NCBI RefSeq assembly: GCF_002886255.1
Contig: NZ_KZ614149.1
Span: 3,162,001 to 3,226,000, forward strand
DNA: 64,000 nucleotides
Direction of reading: 5' to 3'
Origin: Alteribacillus bidgolensis
GTDB taxonomy: Bacteria; Bacillota; Bacilli; Bacillales; Marinococcaceae
The translations under genes and the position numbers were made by a program. Below the pieces are notes generated by a model. That model was not told the DNA's origin. It saw nothing but the letters and a program-made list of their open reading frames with translations, and did not search any database. Below are positions 32,558 through 41,925 of the stretch, piece after piece. The first letter of the stretch is position 1, and each line of letters begins with the position of its first letter.

Positions 32558-33835
32558 TCACGCACCTGTATTTACATTATTAGACTGGGTTTGAACGTTT
32601 TCTGGGTAACCATAGCTGCCATGTTCACTAATATCCAGTCCCATAATTTCTTCTTCCTCGGATACGCGAAGTCCTCCAATTAATGATTTAGTAATAAGCA
32701 GCAATACATAAGAAGCGATAAACGCGAACACACCGCAAGCTACAACACTTATCAACTGAACACCTAATTGTGCAAATCCACCGCCATAGAACAAGCCAGC
32801 TTGACCTCCATTCATCTCCGCAAGCCCTGGTGTAGCAAAGAAACCAGTAGAAAGAGTTCCCCATACACCGGCAGCGCCGTGGACAGATAAAGCGAATATT
32901 GGATCGTCAATACCCATCTTTTCAAAAAACTTCATGCTGTAAAATACGAGAAGTCCGCCAACAATACCAATCACAACTGCAGCCCATGGCTCAACGAATG
33001 CGCAAGATGCTGTGATGGCAACAAGCCCAGCAAGTGCTCCATTTAACATCGTCGGGACATCTGCTTTTCCAAGAGACGCCCAAGCTATAAGTAATGCAGC
33101 CACTGCCCCTGCTGCTGCAGCAAGCTGCGTGTTTAATGCGACAAAACCAAAGAATGCATCGGCTACTCCAAAAGTACTTCCGGCGTTAAAACCAAACCAG
33201 CCTACCCAAAGAAGTAATACACCAAGAGCTGTGAAAACCTGGTTATGCCCCGCTAACTCATTCGGTGAACCGTCTTTATTGTATTTACCAATACGAGGCT
33301 TTAACAGCAGTGTCGCTGCCATTGCAGCCATTGCACCTGTTAAGTGAACTACCGTTGAACCAGCGAAATCCTGTTTTCCAAGTTCGCCAATCCAGCCGCT
33401 TCCCCAAATCCAGTGAGCAACTACAGGGTAAACAAAAGCCGAAAATAATACTGCAAACACAATGTAAGCTGACAATTTAGCACGTTCTGCAAAACCTCCA
33501 AAAGCAACGGTTAGAGCAATAGCAGCAAATGCCAGCTGGAAAATAAAGTCGACAGAACCTGCAAGACCATCAAACATAGTCGTGAAATCACCAAAGAAAA
33601 AATCAGATAAACCTATAAATCCTCCTGCACTTTCTCCGTAAATAAATCCATAACCTACAGCCCAGAAAACGAGCGAAACAATTCCTAATGTGAAGATTGT
33701 TTTACCGGCTATATGGCCGGCGTTTTTCATCCGGGTTGACCCGGCCTCCAATAGAATAAATCCACCTTGCATAAGAATAACTAGAATAAATGCGATCATG
33801 ATCCAAAGATTATTCATTAAAAATATCGGATCCAT
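32558..33835 (-). CDS. amtB: Ammonium transporter
   Basis: A 425-residue Amt/Rh family channel with eleven predicted membrane helices. MQGGFILLEAGSTRMKNAGH is the conserved TM1 region, GSTVVHLTGAMAAMAATLLL includes the family D-F-A-G-x-x-V-x-H motif, and ALSVHGAAGVWGTLSTGFFA holds the second pore histidine. The short cytoplasmic C-tail SEEEEIMGLDISEHGSYGYP is where PII proteins normally dock, yet no PII gene follows. The start at 33835 is set by GGGGAG; an upstream in-frame start at 33883 is unlikely. First gene of a four-gene operon behind a GlnR/TnrA-type operator. Confidence 0.95.
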   Translation of the reverse strand: MDPIFLMNNLWIMIAFILVILMQGGFILLEAGSTRMKNAGHIAGKTIFTLGIVSLVFWAVGYGFIYGESAGGFIGLSDFFFGDFTTMFDGLAGSVDFIFQLAFAAIALTVAFGGFAERAKLSAYIVFAVLFSAFVYPVVAHWIWGSGWIGELGKQDFAGSTVVHLTGAMAAMAATLLLKPRIGKYNKDGSPNELAGHNQVFTALGVLLLWVGWFGFNAGSTFGVADAFFGFVALNTQLAAAAGAVAALLIAWASLGKADVPTMLNGALAGLVAITASCAFVEPWAAVVIGIVGGLLVFYSMKFFEKMGIDDPIFALSVHGAAGVWGTLSTGFFATPGLAEMNGGQAGLFYGGGFAQLGVQLISVVACGVFAFIASYVLLLITKSLIGGLRVSEEEEIMGLDISEHGSYGYPENVQTQSNNVNTGA

Positions 33836-33907
33836 AATAAATTTCTCCCCTTCCTTTATATTAGGTGTAAACTTAGTTAACATCTTTCGTTAGTTTATAT
33901 TTTACAC

Positions 33908-33949
33908 ATTATATTTCTCCTGCCCACCTTATTGTGAGAAAACCTAACA
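33908..33949 (-). promoter_or_regulatory. amtB operon promoter with exact GlnR/TnrA box
   Basis: TGTGAGAAAACCTAACA (33933-33949) fits the Bacillus nitrogen consensus TGTNA-N7-TNACA at every fixed position. A perfect -10 (TATAAT on the minus strand, 33908-33913) lies downstream, placing the box centre about 40 bases before the expected start, suitable for TnrA-type activation or GlnR-type repression. Confidence 0.85.
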
Positions 33950-33969
33950 TTGTTTTTAAAAGAAGAAAA

Positions 33970-34005
33970 AAAGCAGAACGATACTTGAGTATCATGTTCT
34001 GCTTT
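33970..34005 (-). terminator. Terminator of the alpha-glucoside operon
   Basis: AGCAGAAC-x-GATACT and AGTATC-GTTCTGCT pair with one bulge, and the minus strand continues with TTTTTTTC. It lies between the alpha-glucosidase stop and the amtB promoter. Confidence 0.88.
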
Positions 34006-34011
34006 ATGGCT

Positions 34012-35682
34012 TTAAGAAGATGATTCAATTAAGTAAATACGTGCTTCATAAGGATTTAATATGAGGCTTTCTTTTTGCTTGTTAAAAAGGCCCTGGTAAT
34101 TGTTTAAGAGAAGTTGATGACTAGAATGGAGGATTCCAGCTCCATTCCACTTTGCTTCTTTTGCACTAAGATTTGTAACGATGAGAGCGTTTTGATTGTC
34201 TCCTTCTCTTAAATAAGCGTAGATTTGACTGTCTTCTTCATTTAGTAACGTATATTGGCCATAAGTGAAAAGATCATACTGCTTTTTTAGCTTTATCATC
34301 GTTTTATAATAGTTTAGGATAGAAAAGCTGTCTTTTAGCTGCTTTTCTACATTAACTTTCTTGTAATTTGGATTGATTTTTAACCAAGGTTCAGCGGTGG
34401 AAAAGCCTGCATTTTTTTCATCTGACCATTGCATAGGGGTACGGCTATTATCTCTTGAAGTTTGCCCTAGCAAGTCCAATATCTCTTTTTCTGGTACGTC
34501 TTGTGCCTTCTTTTCCCTATATAAATTTTTTGCTGCTACATCGTCATATTCTTCTATGGAAGAAAATCGAGCGTTTGTCATTCCAATCTCCTGGCCTTGA
34601 TATATAAAAGGAGTGCCCTGCATGAAGAAGTACATGGTTGCTATAGCCGTAGCACTTTCCTTCCAATACTCTTTATCATCTCCCCACGTCGAAACAACTC
34701 TTGCTAAATCATGATTTTCAACAAATAATGCATTCCAGCCATTCTTTTCTAATCCTTTTTGCCAACGCGTTAATACTTTCTTTAAACCTCTCACATCTAA
34801 AGAATCTTTTGTCCCAGCATCCCATAAGTCAAGATGTTCAAATTGAAATATCATATTCATTTTTCCTTTGCTTCCTACCCAAAGGTCCGCTTCCTCGACA
34901 TTTACACCGTTTGCTTCTCCAACAGTTACGACGTCATAATTTCCAAAGGTCTCCTCTTTAAACTCCTGCAAAAATTTGTGAATACCAGGTTGATTCATGT
35001 GCATATCAAATGAAGATACATATTTTTTCTTTTTCGAATTCGGCATATCTGGTAGTCCAGGGCACTTTTTAATGTGACTAATCGCATCAATCCTAAACCC
35101 GTCAATACCTTTATCAAGCCACCAATTTACGGTTTCATACAAAGCAGAACGTACTTCAGGATTTTCCCAATTTAAATCGGGCTGTTTTTTTGAAAAAACA
35201 TGAAGAAAATATTGATCGGTGTTTTCATCATATTTCCATGCGGAGCCTCCAAAAATACTTTCCCAGTTGTTAGGTTCTTGTCCATTTTTACCGTCTCTCC
35301 AAATATACCAATTACGCTTCTCGCTTTCTTTTGAAGAACGAGATTCAATAAACCATGGATGCTCATCACTAGTATGGTTTAACACGAGATCAATGATTAA
35401 TTTCATCCCGCGCTCGTGCACTTTTTGCAGTAGCTCATCAAAGTCTTTCATCGTACCAAACTCTTCAAGTATAGCTTTGTAGTCTGAAATATCGTACCCA
35501 TTATCATCTTGAGGGGATTGATACATCGGACAAATCCAAATTAAATCAATTCCTAGATCCTGTAAGTAATCTAAGCGCTGAATCAGCCCCTGAATATCCC
35601 CAATACCATCACCGTTTGAATCTTGAAAGCTGCGGGGGTAGACTTGATAGCCTACTGCCTCTTTCCACCACACTCTTTCCAT
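34012..35682 (-). CDS. GH13 alpha-glucosidase / oligo-1,6-glucosidase
   Basis: A 556-residue cytoplasmic alpha-glucosidase of GH13. The start VWWKEAVGYQVYPRSFQDSN and the calcium-site DSNGDGIGDIQGL are typical. The nucleophile aspartate is in GFRIDAISHI, the acid/base glutamate in VVTVGEANG, and the third aspartate in ENHDLARV. It would hydrolyse maltose, isomaltose or imported phosphorylated alpha-glucosides; trehalose-6-phosphate hydrolase is a close alternative. It is the last gene of a PTS operon, 39 bases after the phosphatase gene. GAGGTG precedes the ATG. Confidence 0.88.
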   Translation of the reverse strand: MERVWWKEAVGYQVYPRSFQDSNGDGIGDIQGLIQRLDYLQDLGIDLIWICPMYQSPQDDNGYDISDYKAILEEFGTMKDFDELLQKVHERGMKLIIDLVLNHTSDEHPWFIESRSSKESEKRNWYIWRDGKNGQEPNNWESIFGGSAWKYDENTDQYFLHVFSKKQPDLNWENPEVRSALYETVNWWLDKGIDGFRIDAISHIKKCPGLPDMPNSKKKKYVSSFDMHMNQPGIHKFLQEFKEETFGNYDVVTVGEANGVNVEEADLWVGSKGKMNMIFQFEHLDLWDAGTKDSLDVRGLKKVLTRWQKGLEKNGWNALFVENHDLARVVSTWGDDKEYWKESATAIATMYFFMQGTPFIYQGQEIGMTNARFSSIEEYDDVAAKNLYREKKAQDVPEKEILDLLGQTSRDNSRTPMQWSDEKNAGFSTAEPWLKINPNYKKVNVEKQLKDSFSILNYYKTMIKLKKQYDLFTYGQYTLLNEEDSQIYAYLREGDNQNALIVTNLSAKEAKWNGAGILHSSHQLLLNNYQGLFNKQKESLILNPYEARIYLIESSS

Positions 35683-35721
35683 ATAGACACCTCGACTTTC
35701 ATGTTTATGTTGAGTTTCTTC

Positions 35722-36498
35722 TCATTCTAATTGAACATCTACACCAAAATGATCAGAAATGATTGGCTCGTTTTTGCCGTTACATATAATACGAGAATGA
35801 GAAACAACGGGTTTCCAGCTGGTAAAAATGTGGTCAATTTTTAATCCTTCTACATTTTCTTCCCAGCCTGCTATATTTCCTTTTATCGTCACGTCATTTC
35901 TATGCAGATGTGTATCAAATAAACCTTGTTTAATGACATAATCATATCCTTCTTCTTTAAACGTATCGGCTGCATTAAAATCGCCAAGAAGAACAAAAGG
36001 ATGTTGATGATTGACTCCTTTGATTAGACGTTCTACTTGCTGCTCGTAAGGCTCTTCTTTATCCCCCCACCAACCAAGATGACAAGAATAAAAAGAAAAA
36101 GGAGAACCGTTGACAAGAAGAGTCCCCCCTGCAATTTTACGAGCTTTCCAATTGTCTTTCGATTTAGACTTGCTTACATAAAAGGAGTATTCTTTTTTCA
36201 CTGGATGACGCGTTAGAAGAGCCAGCCCCTCCTCATACTCATCGTATCCATAGTGAGATACATCCCATAGTAATTGATATTGAGTGTTTCCTAGCTTTTG
36301 TAATTCTTGAATAACAAGAAGAGCATAATTATCTTTACGTATATTTTTATAGACGAGAGATGAATCGATGTGCTGGCTTACCTCTTGCAAAGCTATAACA
36401 TCATAGTCGTTTCCCTGGATAACTCGGGCCAGCGTTTTAATTTTATCGAGCTGATCCTCTTCTTGCCAGGAATGAACATTAAGCGTTAATAGTCTCAT
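35722..36498 (-). CDS. Endonuclease/exonuclease/phosphatase family protein
   Basis: A 258-residue metal-dependent phosphoesterase of the EEP fold. MRLLTLNVHSWQ, VIALQEVSQHI with the metal-binding glutamate, YSCHLGWW, LLGDFNAAD and ISDHFGVDV with the catalytic Asp-His pair are all present. No signal peptide. The family acts on phospholipids, inositol phosphates or nucleic acids. Its place between a sugar PTS transporter and an alpha-glucosidase suggests a sugar-phosphate or cyclic phosphate substrate, but that is inference. It starts five bases after the PTS gene, whose end carries its ribosome site (TTAGGAGC). Confidence 0.82.
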   Translation of the reverse strand: MRLLTLNVHSWQEEDQLDKIKTLARVIQGNDYDVIALQEVSQHIDSSLVYKNIRKDNYALLVIQELQKLGNTQYQLLWDVSHYGYDEYEEGLALLTRHPVKKEYSFYVSKSKSKDNWKARKIAGGTLLVNGSPFSFYSCHLGWWGDKEEPYEQQVERLIKGVNHQHPFVLLGDFNAADTFKEEGYDYVIKQGLFDTHLHRNDVTIKGNIAGWEENVEGLKIDHIFTSWKPVVSHSRIICNGKNEPIISDHFGVDVQLE

Positions 36499-36503
36499 GA
36501 AGG

Positions 36504-38171
36504 CTATGCTCCTAACCGGTCTTGTATTTCAGATTTTAGTACATCTGCTTTTGGACCATACACAGCTTGTACCCCTTTATCTTTTACAATCAAGCCCATA
36601 GCCCCGTTTTTCTTCCATTCTTCCTCACCTGAGACAGCTTCTAAGTCTTTCACTGTAACACGAAGTCTTGTCATGCAAGCATCTACCTCTGAGATATTTC
36701 CTCTACCTCCTAATAGTTCAATAACTTGAGAGGCTTGCGAGTCATCCTCTATCTGGCTGGTGCTTTCACTATTAGAAGGTATGTCACTTGTGTTGTTTTC
36801 AATATAATTTCCTTTACGCCCAGGCGTAGGCAGTTTGAACTTTTTAATCATAAAATGAGCAATTCCAAAATTCATTGTAAAAAATGCCAGACTAACAAAT
36901 GCAAAATTCAATAAGTCCCGTCCAATTCCGGCATTTATCATGAGCGGAGTACGAGTTGCCAGCTCGATGATACCGAAAGAATGAACACGTAAATCAATGA
37001 AATCAACGACTGCAAAAGCTGCTCCAGTCATGATTGCATATACAACGTACAAAAGAGGTGCTGCAAACATAAACATAAACTCAATTGGCTCTGTAACACC
37101 AGTCAGAAACACAGCCAGTGCTGCGGATAAAAAGACAGACTTATAAATATGCTTTTTATCAGGGTCGACGTTACGATACATGGCTAATGCAATCCCAATA
37201 AGAGCAGCTGTTGAAGTAATAACTTGTCCAGCTTTAAATCTTGCTGGAGTGACTTCTTCTTTTAATTCCTCATAGGTTTCCATATCTCCTTGAGTAATGG
37301 AATTATATAAGTCAGTTGCCCATGCAAGCCAAAGAGGGTCTTGCCCGGCAACCGTCTGGCCAATGCTGCCTCCTGTTTGAATAACATACGTACCGCCAAG
37401 TTCCGTGTAGTTGATTGGTACGGTCAACATATGATGTAAGCCAAAGGGGAGCATCAATCGTTCCATCATCCCGAAAACAAAAGGGGCCACAACTGGAGCA
37501 CTTTCACGAGAGGTAGCAATCCATTCTCCAAAATTGTTTAATACGGTCTGGATCGAAGGCCATACCAATGCAAGAGCCAATGAAACGACCACTGATCCAG
37601 CCATAACAGTAAATGGTACAAACCGTTTTCCATTGAAAAAAGATAATACTTCAGGGAGTTTATTAAAACTGTTATATTTATTAAATAAGCTGGCTCCAAG
37701 AAAACCAGAAATGATTCCGACAAAAACTCCCATATTTAAAGCGGGTGCCCCTAGTACACTAATAAAATAATCACTTACTGCAATTTCAGCACCTGTTAAT
37801 GTTTGAACAGATGCCCCTCCTTCTTCAAGCATCCCCGAGTTAACCCCGAAGATCGAACCGGTTATACGGTTAATAAATATAAAAGCTAATAATGCTGCGA
37901 ATGCCCCGCCAGCCCGTTCTTTAGCCCATGATCCTCCAATAGCCACTGCAAACAAAATATGCAGGTTTTCAATAACTGCCCACCCGATGCCTTCTATCAT
38001 TTGCGCAACCGATTGCAAAAATGGGTAATCAGAAACCATCATCTCAAATGCTTTTCCTAATGAAATCATAATACCGGCCACGGGCATAACAGCCACAACT
38101 ACCATTAAAGCTTTTCCGAATTTTTGCCAAAAATCAAAAGAAAACATTGGAAGTTTTTTTAGCATACTCAT
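36504..38171 (-). CDS. PTS alpha-glucoside (maltose type) transporter subunit IIBC
   Basis: A 555-residue membrane permease of the glucose superfamily. The IIC domain fills residues 1-430: FWQKFGKALMVVVAVMPVAG near the start, FGLHHMLTVPINYTELGG and FLTGVTEPIEFMFMFAAPLLY are family marks. A linker leads to the IIB domain, where EVDACMTRLRVTVKD holds the phosphorylated cysteine and KGVQAVYGPKADVLKSEI closes the fold. No IIA domain is attached, so it must use a IIA encoded elsewhere. ATG 38171 has AAAAGGTGG upstream; the frame extends to 38216 without support. First gene of the operon with the phosphatase and glucosidase. MalP-type or GlvC-type specificity is not resolved. Confidence 0.88.
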   Translation of the reverse strand: MSMLKKLPMFSFDFWQKFGKALMVVVAVMPVAGIMISLGKAFEMMVSDYPFLQSVAQMIEGIGWAVIENLHILFAVAIGGSWAKERAGGAFAALLAFIFINRITGSIFGVNSGMLEEGGASVQTLTGAEIAVSDYFISVLGAPALNMGVFVGIISGFLGASLFNKYNSFNKLPEVLSFFNGKRFVPFTVMAGSVVVSLALALVWPSIQTVLNNFGEWIATSRESAPVVAPFVFGMMERLMLPFGLHHMLTVPINYTELGGTYVIQTGGSIGQTVAGQDPLWLAWATDLYNSITQGDMETYEELKEEVTPARFKAGQVITSTAALIGIALAMYRNVDPDKKHIYKSVFLSAALAVFLTGVTEPIEFMFMFAAPLLYVVYAIMTGAAFAVVDFIDLRVHSFGIIELATRTPLMINAGIGRDLLNFAFVSLAFFTMNFGIAHFMIKKFKLPTPGRKGNYIENNTSDIPSNSESTSQIEDDSQASQVIELLGGRGNISEVDACMTRLRVTVKDLEAVSGEEEWKKNGAMGLIVKDKGVQAVYGPKADVLKSEIQDRLGA

Positions 38172-38230
38172 TTTTTCAACCACCTTTTTAAACGATTGGA
38201 ATGTTAGCGATTTCATGTAAAAGAAAAATG

Positions 38231-38245
38231 CGCAATCGTTTTCAT
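38231..38245 (-). promoter_or_regulatory. CcpA cre-like site upstream of the PTS operon
   Basis: On the minus strand ATGAAAACGATTGCG fits the cre pattern WTGNAANCGNWNNCW at all but the last position. It lies about 65 bases before the PTS start codon, consistent with catabolite repression. Confidence 0.5.
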
Positions 38246-38362
38246 GATTTGTTTGTTAAAACATATACTACCGATTCAAGAGAAAATATACAATACTATG
38301 GTATAAAGTCAAAATATTCAGTCAACAAATAGCCTTAATCATAGGATGAGCAGGGAAACAAT

Positions 38363-39406
38363 TTAATTCCCCTGCTCAGCAGCTCTTTTTAATAAATTAA
38401 TACAAAACGGCAAAAAAATAAATAATGCAATCACCCGAATAATATGTAAGCTCGCAACAAGGGTAGGCTCCAAATGTAAAGCCATCGCTGTTGAACTCAT
38501 TTCAGCTGCTCCTGCCGGAACCGTACTAAGTAAACTAGTCATATAAGGGAGACCGGTCATCCACTCAAAAATAGCCGCAAGTGTCAGACTAAATAAAAAG
38601 TAAATAGCAAGCAATACAGCACTTGGTTTTCCAATATCTTTTAACTTAAAAAAAGTCGGACGGTCAAAACGGATGCCAACCATCACTCCGATAAGCGCCT
38701 GTCCGATCCCTCCGATATAAGATGGCAGCGAAGCAGAACCAGCGAATACCCATTCACTTATAATAAATCCTGTAAATATTCCATAAAACAAGGTTCCAGC
38801 CGGCACTTTCCATAACCGAAACAATAATATAGTAACCAAAATTGCCGTAAAAAGTCCCGCTAATACCGATAACTCCATACCTTCTAAAGCGAAACCAGCA
38901 GACTTTCCTTGCAGTTCATCCGGGTAGAAAAACCCAGCTAAAAATGGAATCGTTAAAACAAAAAATGTGATTCTTGCTGTGTGAAATGCAGCAACTACCC
39001 GGTTGTCTGCTCCGTAATCCCCGCTCAATGCAATCACTTCAGATGCACCCCCGGGGACACAGCAAAAATAAGCGGTTAACGGATCTAGGTTAGTCCAGTG
39101 GTTCATTAACCAGCCAATGCCGACACCAGCCGCCAATGTTAAGGTAAGCGAGAGAAGGAGCGGTACAAAGTATTGAGCAATTAATTGAAATATTTCCGTT
39201 TGCATCATAAATCCGACATTTACTCCTACTAGAGCAAGCACAATCCGAAACGGCCAGCCTTCAAACGCAAGCCGTTTGATAAACAATCCATACCCAATCC
39301 CGGTTAAAAGCCCGCCCAAAAGCCATCCAGCCGGTATACGCAGGAAGGCAAGAATACATCCCAGCAGTAATGCAACGCCCACACAAATTACTTTTTCCCT
39401 TAACAT
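38363..39406 (-). CDS. AbrB-family membrane protein (putative ammonia monooxygenase family, transporter-like)
   Basis: A 347-residue polytopic protein with about ten helices in two repeats. FLRIPAGWLLGGLLTGIGYG and FCCVPGGASEVIALSGDYGA, then VVAAFHTARITFFVLTIPF, mark the first copy; STVPAGAAEMSSTAMALHLE and PTLVASLHIIRVIALFIFLP mark the second. This is the membrane family Pfam names AbrB (unrelated to the transition-state regulator). Function is unknown, probably transport. AAGG nine bases before ATG 39406 fits better than ATG 39412. Monocistronic. Confidence 0.8.
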   Translation of the reverse strand: MLREKVICVGVALLLGCILAFLRIPAGWLLGGLLTGIGYGLFIKRLAFEGWPFRIVLALVGVNVGFMMQTEIFQLIAQYFVPLLLSLTLTLAAGVGIGWLMNHWTNLDPLTAYFCCVPGGASEVIALSGDYGADNRVVAAFHTARITFFVLTIPFLAGFFYPDELQGKSAGFALEGMELSVLAGLFTAILVTILLFRLWKVPAGTLFYGIFTGFIISEWVFAGSASLPSYIGGIGQALIGVMVGIRFDRPTFFKLKDIGKPSAVLLAIYFLFSLTLAAIFEWMTGLPYMTSLLSTVPAGAAEMSSTAMALHLEPTLVASLHIIRVIALFIFLPFCINLLKRAAEQGN

Positions 39407-39523
39407 ATTCATTTACCTTCTTTCTTTGCTGCTCTTAATATTATACCATTTCTAGAAGAATGGACGGGGAAGTAGACAACTTGATATATTGATAGAAAAG
39501 ACAATGGTATGACGGTCATCGTG

Positions 39524-40118
39524 ATGAAAAAATATGTTTTTATCATTTTTCTCACCACTTTTTTTCTTGTATTTATGTATATAGGTTGGACGGGATACAA
39601 TATTTGGTCTTTCAGCGGGAAAAATCAGCTTGAAAAAACAGATGCCGCGATTGTGTTGGGTGCTGCTGTACAAGATAGTGAACCTTCAGTGGTTTTCAAG
39701 AAAAGAATCGAACATGCCACTCCAGCTTTATGAAAACGACAAAGCAGCCAAACTGATATTTACTAGTGGTAAAGAGGAAAACATGAAGGAAGCTGAATCA
39801 GAAGTTGCCCGGAAGTATGCGTTGGAAAATGGAGCAAAACGAGAAGATATATTCATAGAAACCAAATCACATATTACAGAAGAAAACATTCGGTACGCCA
39901 AAGATATAATGCAGCAAAACAATATCGACAACGCAACGATTGTGAGTGAACCTTTGCATATGAAACGAGCCATGATGATTGCTGAAGATCAGGGTGTAAA
40001 CGTTTATTCCTCCCCTGCTGCAGACACAGCATATCAAAGTCTATCTAAAGAGAGCTGTTTTACTATAGCAGCTATCAGCTTCTTTCACCCTTTCGATCAT
40101 AATATACACGTCCAATGA
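39524..40118 (+). pseudogene. YdcF-like DUF218 membrane-anchored protein, frameshifted
   Basis: The first frame gives a membrane anchor (KKYVFIIFLTTFFLVFMYIG) and the start of the DUF218 domain, DAAIVLGAAVQDSEPSVVF and KKRIEHA. Near 39718 it runs into a stop, while the second frame continues the domain with LYENDKAAKLIFTSG, EAESEVARKYALENGA, ETKSHITEENIRYA and VSEPLHMKRAMMIAEDQG. The last 30 residues also leave the family pattern, suggesting a second lesion near 40060. DUF218 proteins are linked to envelope metabolism. One indel would restore most of it, so a sequencing error is possible. Confidence 0.8.
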
Positions 40119-40205
40119 AAGAAATGTATCCGTGGACAGCATCTGATTTCTAAATGGGTTTAGATATTATAGGTCGTGGATTAGGTCTCCATTGTAGGCC
40201 TAATT

Positions 40206-40249
40206 AAAAGGCTGCCTCGCTGTCATTCAGCGGCAAGCAGCCTTTTTTT
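40206..40249. terminator. Bidirectional terminator before the aldo/keto reductase
   Basis: AAAAGGCTGC...CGCTG pairs with CAGCG...GCAGCCTTTT, with T-rich tails on both strands. It lies eight bases past the reductase stop. Confidence 0.85.
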
Positions 40250-40256
40250 CGACCTA

Positions 40257-41090
40257 TTACATTTTATCATACGGGAAATCATCCGGATGATAACCATAAC
40301 GCTGATTTTCGTTCATGCCGTCAATAGCCTGAATGTCTTCTGTATCGAGGGCAAAATCAAACACATCAGCATTTGATTTTATTCTCTCTGGCGTAACTGA
40401 TTTAGGAATGGTAACCACTTTATTTTCCAAGCACCAGCGGATCAATACTTGAGCAGGCGTTTTTGCGTGCTTTTCTGCAATTCGTTTCACTACGTCCACT
40501 CCAAGCAGATCTCCTTTTCCAAGCGGCCGCCATGCCTCTAATTGAATATTATGGCTTTGACAATATTCTAGCAAGCCTTTTTGAAATAATCTTGGATGAA
40601 ATTCTACTTGATTAACCATTGGCTTTACTTTTGCCTCTTTCATCAAGTTTTCCAGATGCTCTTCTGTAAAGTTGCTGACACCTATTGCTCGTACTTTTCC
40701 TTCTTCATATAACTTTTCTAGAGCACCCCATGTTTCTTTATATTTTCCTGGCACCGGCCAGTGAATTAAGTAAAGATCAATTTTATCCACACCGAGTTTT
40801 TGACGAGAGCGTTCAAATGCTTCTAATGTTTCATTAAAGCCTTGCTCATCATTCCAGACTTTTGTCGTTATAAATATATCTTCTTCCGCCACATTACTTT
40901 CTTTAATAGCTTCTCCAACACTTTCTTCATTATAATAAAACGATGCTGTATCAATGCTTCGATACCCGTTTTCCAGAGCAGTTTTCACTGCCTGTTTTAC
41001 TTCTTCTCCAGCTTCTGCTTGATATACACCAAGGCCAACCCAAGGCATTTCTACCCCATTGTTTAATGTTATAGATGTTTCGATACTCAT
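40257..41090 (-). CDS. Aldo/keto reductase (YvgN-like glyoxal reductase type)
   Basis: A 277-residue NADPH-dependent TIM-barrel reductase. The catalytic tetrad is visible: Asp and Tyr in RSIDTASFYYNEESVG, Lys in IFITTKVWN, and His in DLYLIHWPVP. RAIGVSNFTEEHL, MVNQVEFHPRLFQ and VVTIPKSVTPERI (cofactor binding) follow. Members reduce glyoxal, methylglyoxal and other small aldehydes. GGAGGCAG precedes ATG 41090. Single-gene unit next to ung. The exact substrate is not determined. Confidence 0.9.
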   Translation of the reverse strand: MSIETSITLNNGVEMPWVGLGVYQAEAGEEVKQAVKTALENGYRSIDTASFYYNEESVGEAIKESNVAEEDIFITTKVWNDEQGFNETLEAFERSRQKLGVDKIDLYLIHWPVPGKYKETWGALEKLYEEGKVRAIGVSNFTEEHLENLMKEAKVKPMVNQVEFHPRLFQKGLLEYCQSHNIQLEAWRPLGKGDLLGVDVVKRIAEKHAKTPAQVLIRWCLENKVVTIPKSVTPERIKSNADVFDFALDTEDIQAIDGMNENQRYGYHPDDFPYDKM

Positions 41091-41141
41091 TAATTACTGC
41101 CTCCTTTAATATAATTAAGAAAGTACCAGATTTGGCATGTA

Positions 41142-41825
41142 TTATTCTTTTTTGTTAGAAGAAATACTCCAATCAATCTCTGGCCGCCCAGCATTCCTTA
41201 AGAACTCGTTCGTTCGTGAAAATGGTCTGCTGCCAAAAAAACCTCTATGAGCAGAGAAGGGACTGGGATGGGGCGATTTAATTACCAAATGATGAGCCGA
41301 AGTAATTAATTCTTCTTTGGCCTGTGCGTTTTTTCCCCATAAAATAAATACTACGGGGTCTTCTTTTTCATTAACTTGTCTAATTACTTCATGTGTAAAT
41401 TGTTCCCAGCCTATTCCCCGGTGTGAATTAGGCTGCCCGTTTCTTACCGTTAAGACAGCATTTAATAACAGGACACCTTCTTCTGCCCATTTTGTGAGAC
41501 AACCGTGTTCAGGCATTTCATACCCAAGATCATCATAAAGTTCTTTAAATATGTTTTGCAATGATGGAGGCATTTTCACCTCTGGCTGAACAGAAAAACT
41601 TAATCCATGAGCTTGATTTGGGCCATGGTATGGATCTTGTCCAAGTATTACTGCTTTTGTATTTTCATACGTAGTATGATGCAAAGCATTAAAAATATCA
41701 TACATATCTGGGTAAATGGTCGTTTCCCGATATTCTCTTTTTAAATACTCTCTTAGTTTTACATAATAGTCTTTTTGAAATTCTTGATCTAATCTAGGAG
41801 CCCAGTCATTCGTCAATATACTCAA
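41142..41825 (-). CDS. ung: Uracil-DNA glycosylase
   Basis: Ung removes uracil from DNA at the start of base excision repair. The 227-residue protein shows AVILGQDPYHGPNQAHGLSF with the catalytic aspartate, LLLNAVLTVRNGQPNSH and VIKSPHPSPFSAHRGFFGS with the active-site histidine and minor-groove loop. The frame extends to 41969 but the extra residues are not Ung-like; a TTG at 41825, preceded by GGAGGGGG, gives the family length. TTG starts also occur at purA in this window. Confidence 0.93.
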   Translation of the reverse strand: MSILTNDWAPRLDQEFQKDYYVKLREYLKREYRETTIYPDMYDIFNALHHTTYENTKAVILGQDPYHGPNQAHGLSFSVQPEVKMPPSLQNIFKELYDDLGYEMPEHGCLTKWAEEGVLLLNAVLTVRNGQPNSHRGIGWEQFTHEVIRQVNEKEDPVVFILWGKNAQAKEELITSAHHLVIKSPHPSPFSAHRGFFGSRPFSRTNEFLRNAGRPEIDWSISSNKKE

Positions 41826-41925
41826 AGTTTCCCCCTCCTCTCCATTGATTTTTCTCTTACACATGTTTTTCTTAGATGATGTAGAGCTATGATACAATGA
41901 CTGACTTAGAAAGAGGTGAACTTGC

